From positions 1 through 6,919 of the forward strand of contig JAAZHK010000098.1 of the NCBI GenBank assembly GCA_012510745.1: a stretch of DNA of 6,919 nt. Direction: 5' to 3'. Positions 6,228 to 6,919 of this stretch are shown here, in pieces (position 1 is the stretch's first letter; every line of letters begins with the position of its first letter). The notes under the pieces were generated by a model. That model was given only the letters and a program-made list of their open reading frames with translations. It was not told the origin of the DNA and did not search any database. The DNA comes from Mycoplasmatota bacterium (lineage in GTDB: Bacteria; Bacillota_I; Bacilli_A; RF39; UBA660). The position numbers were made by a program, and so were the translations under genes.

Positions 6228-6255
6228 AAAGGATATCACCTTATGATATCCTTTT
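6227..6255 (+). terminator. Rho-independent terminator of the rplI-dnaB-M23-walJ operon
   Basis: The arms AAAAGGATATCA (6227-6238) and TGATATCCTTTT (6244-6255) are perfect 12-bp complements with a 5-nt loop (CCTTA). The stem begins at the last base of the walJ stop codon. The terminal T-run is short (four T), but the hairpin is strong for this AT-rich DNA. The symmetric A/T ends could allow termination in both directions. Confidence 0.88.
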
Positions 6256-6271
6256 AATATTTAATAAAAGC

Positions 6272-6277
6272 TATAAT
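6272..6277 (+). promoter_or_regulatory. Probable -10 element for the AGCS symporter gene
   Basis: A perfect TATAAT lies 21 nt before the ATG at 6298. No good -35 hexamer is found at 16-18 nt spacing, where the preceding terminator arm lies (TCCTTT at 6249-6254), and there is no TG extension. Initiation would fall near 6283-6285, leaving a leader of only about 14 nt. The hexamer is common by chance at this base composition, so support is moderate. Confidence 0.45.
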
Positions 6278-6297
6278 ATACTTTTAATGGTGATAAA

Positions 6298-6919
6298 ATG
6301 TTAATAGTATTAAATAAATTATTATGGGGTATTTTATCTATTATTTTAATATCTATGGGTTTGAAATATACCTTTAAATTTCGCTTTCTTCAATTTAATT
6401 TAAAAAAGATAGTGAAAAGTATATATACTGACACTAGTGTGTTAAAACCGCTATGTCTATCGTTATCAGGCAAAATAGGAGTAGGATCAATATCAGGAGT
6501 TGCTCTAGCTATTTATCTTGGTGGTCCAGGTACTATTTTTTGGCTTTGGATATCGTCGTTTATAGTTGCTCCTTTATCTTTTATAGAAGCTTATTTAGCA
6601 ATAAAATATAAAGAAAAACAAAATGAAGAGTTTATTGGAGGCCCTTATTCTTATATAAATAAAGGTTTAAATAGAAAAAAATTAGCAACTACCTATGCTC
6701 TGTTAATAATATTAGCATATATAATCGGATTTTTAACAATTCAGTCTAATACAATCTCTAAATTAATATCATCAGTTGTTCAGGTAAATCCGTTAGTAAT
6801 AGGTATTATAATAGCTGTTTTAACTTTTCTAATTATTATCAAAGGAATAAAAGAAATATCTTTAATTACTCTTTTTCTGACTCCTTTAATGACTATTAGT
6901 TATATAATATTGGGTTTAA
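6298..6919 (+). CDS. AGCS-family alanine/glycine:cation symporter, 3'-truncated
   Basis: AGCS proteins import alanine or glycine with sodium (sometimes protons) across the cytoplasmic membrane. The frame runs open from the ATG at 6298 to the window end, showing 207 codons of a family that is usually 440-500 residues. The start follows GGTGAT (6289-6294). The translation begins MLIVLNKLLWGILSIILISM and has several hydrophobic segments. Family marks are LKPLCLSLSGKIGVGSISG (equivalent to the GTGNIAGVA signature), AIYLGGPGTIFWLWISSF, a conserved glutamate in SFIEAYLAIKYKEK, and IGGPYSYINKGL (equivalent to GGPMYYI-KGL). The signature is divergent: GVGSISG has Ser where Asn is usual. This suggests a divergent subfamily and perhaps altered substrate. 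Membrane topology was judged by eye. It is separated from walJ by a terminator and is its own transcription unit. Confidence 0.88.
   Translation, partial: MLIVLNKLLWGILSIILISMGLKYTFKFRFLQFNLKKIVKSIYTDTSVLKPLCLSLSGKIGVGSISGVALAIYLGGPGTIFWLWISSFIVAPLSFIEAYLAIKYKEKQNEEFIGGPYSYINKGLNRKKLATTYALLIILAYIIGFLTIQSNTISKLISSVVQVNPLVIGIIIAVLTFLIIIKGIKEISLITLFLTPLMTISYIILGL

Overview
The window is a slice of a bacterial chromosome from a very AT-rich (roughly 28% GC by eye) low-GC Gram-positive organism. An uncultured Bacilli/Tenericutes-like Firmicute (RF39 or Erysipelotrichia type) fits best. The basis is protein similarity as I recognise it, the ychF-rpsF-ssb-rpsR order known from Bacillus subtilis, strong AGGAGG ribosome sites, A/T-ending codons and TAA stops on all eight complete gene ends. 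Every tryptophan I read is TGG and no reading frame needs TGA, so the standard bacterial code (table 11) applies, not the Mycoplasma code. The M23 endopeptidase implies a peptidoglycan wall. Lineage is inference; no rRNA is present.

Layout, all genes on the + strand. (1) 2-973: ychF, cut at its 5' end by the window edge. (2) 974-1100: intergenic region with an extended -10 promoter and a structured leader resembling the S6:S18 autoregulatory element. (3) 1101-2095: rpsF-ssb-rpsR, closed by a hairpin-T-tract terminator at 2094-2124. (4) 2125-2180: a second extended -10 promoter and a short leader that can pair with the rplI Shine-Dalgarno. (5) 2181-6227: a tight operon rplI-dnaB-M23 peptidase-walJ-type metallo-hydrolase, with gaps of 13 nt, an 8-nt overlap and 1 nt, closed by a 12-bp hairpin terminator at 6227-6255. 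(6) 6298-6919: start of an AGCS-type sodium:alanine/glycine symporter, cut by the window end.

Functionally, the window combines ribosomal proteins (S6, S18, L9) with replication proteins (SSB, replicative helicase DnaB), then adds cell-wall remodelling (LysM-G5-M23) and a WalJ-type metallo-hydrolase. In B. subtilis rplI-dnaC and walJ lie in the same chromosomal region, but purA and walRKHI sit between them and gdpP precedes rplI. Here those genes are absent from the interval and a wall hydrolase takes the place between helicase and WalJ.

The region is mostly conserved housekeeping DNA. I see no mobile element, CRISPR array, tRNA or rRNA, and no clear new system. The best leads are the two 5' leaders and the dnaB-M23-walJ arrangement.
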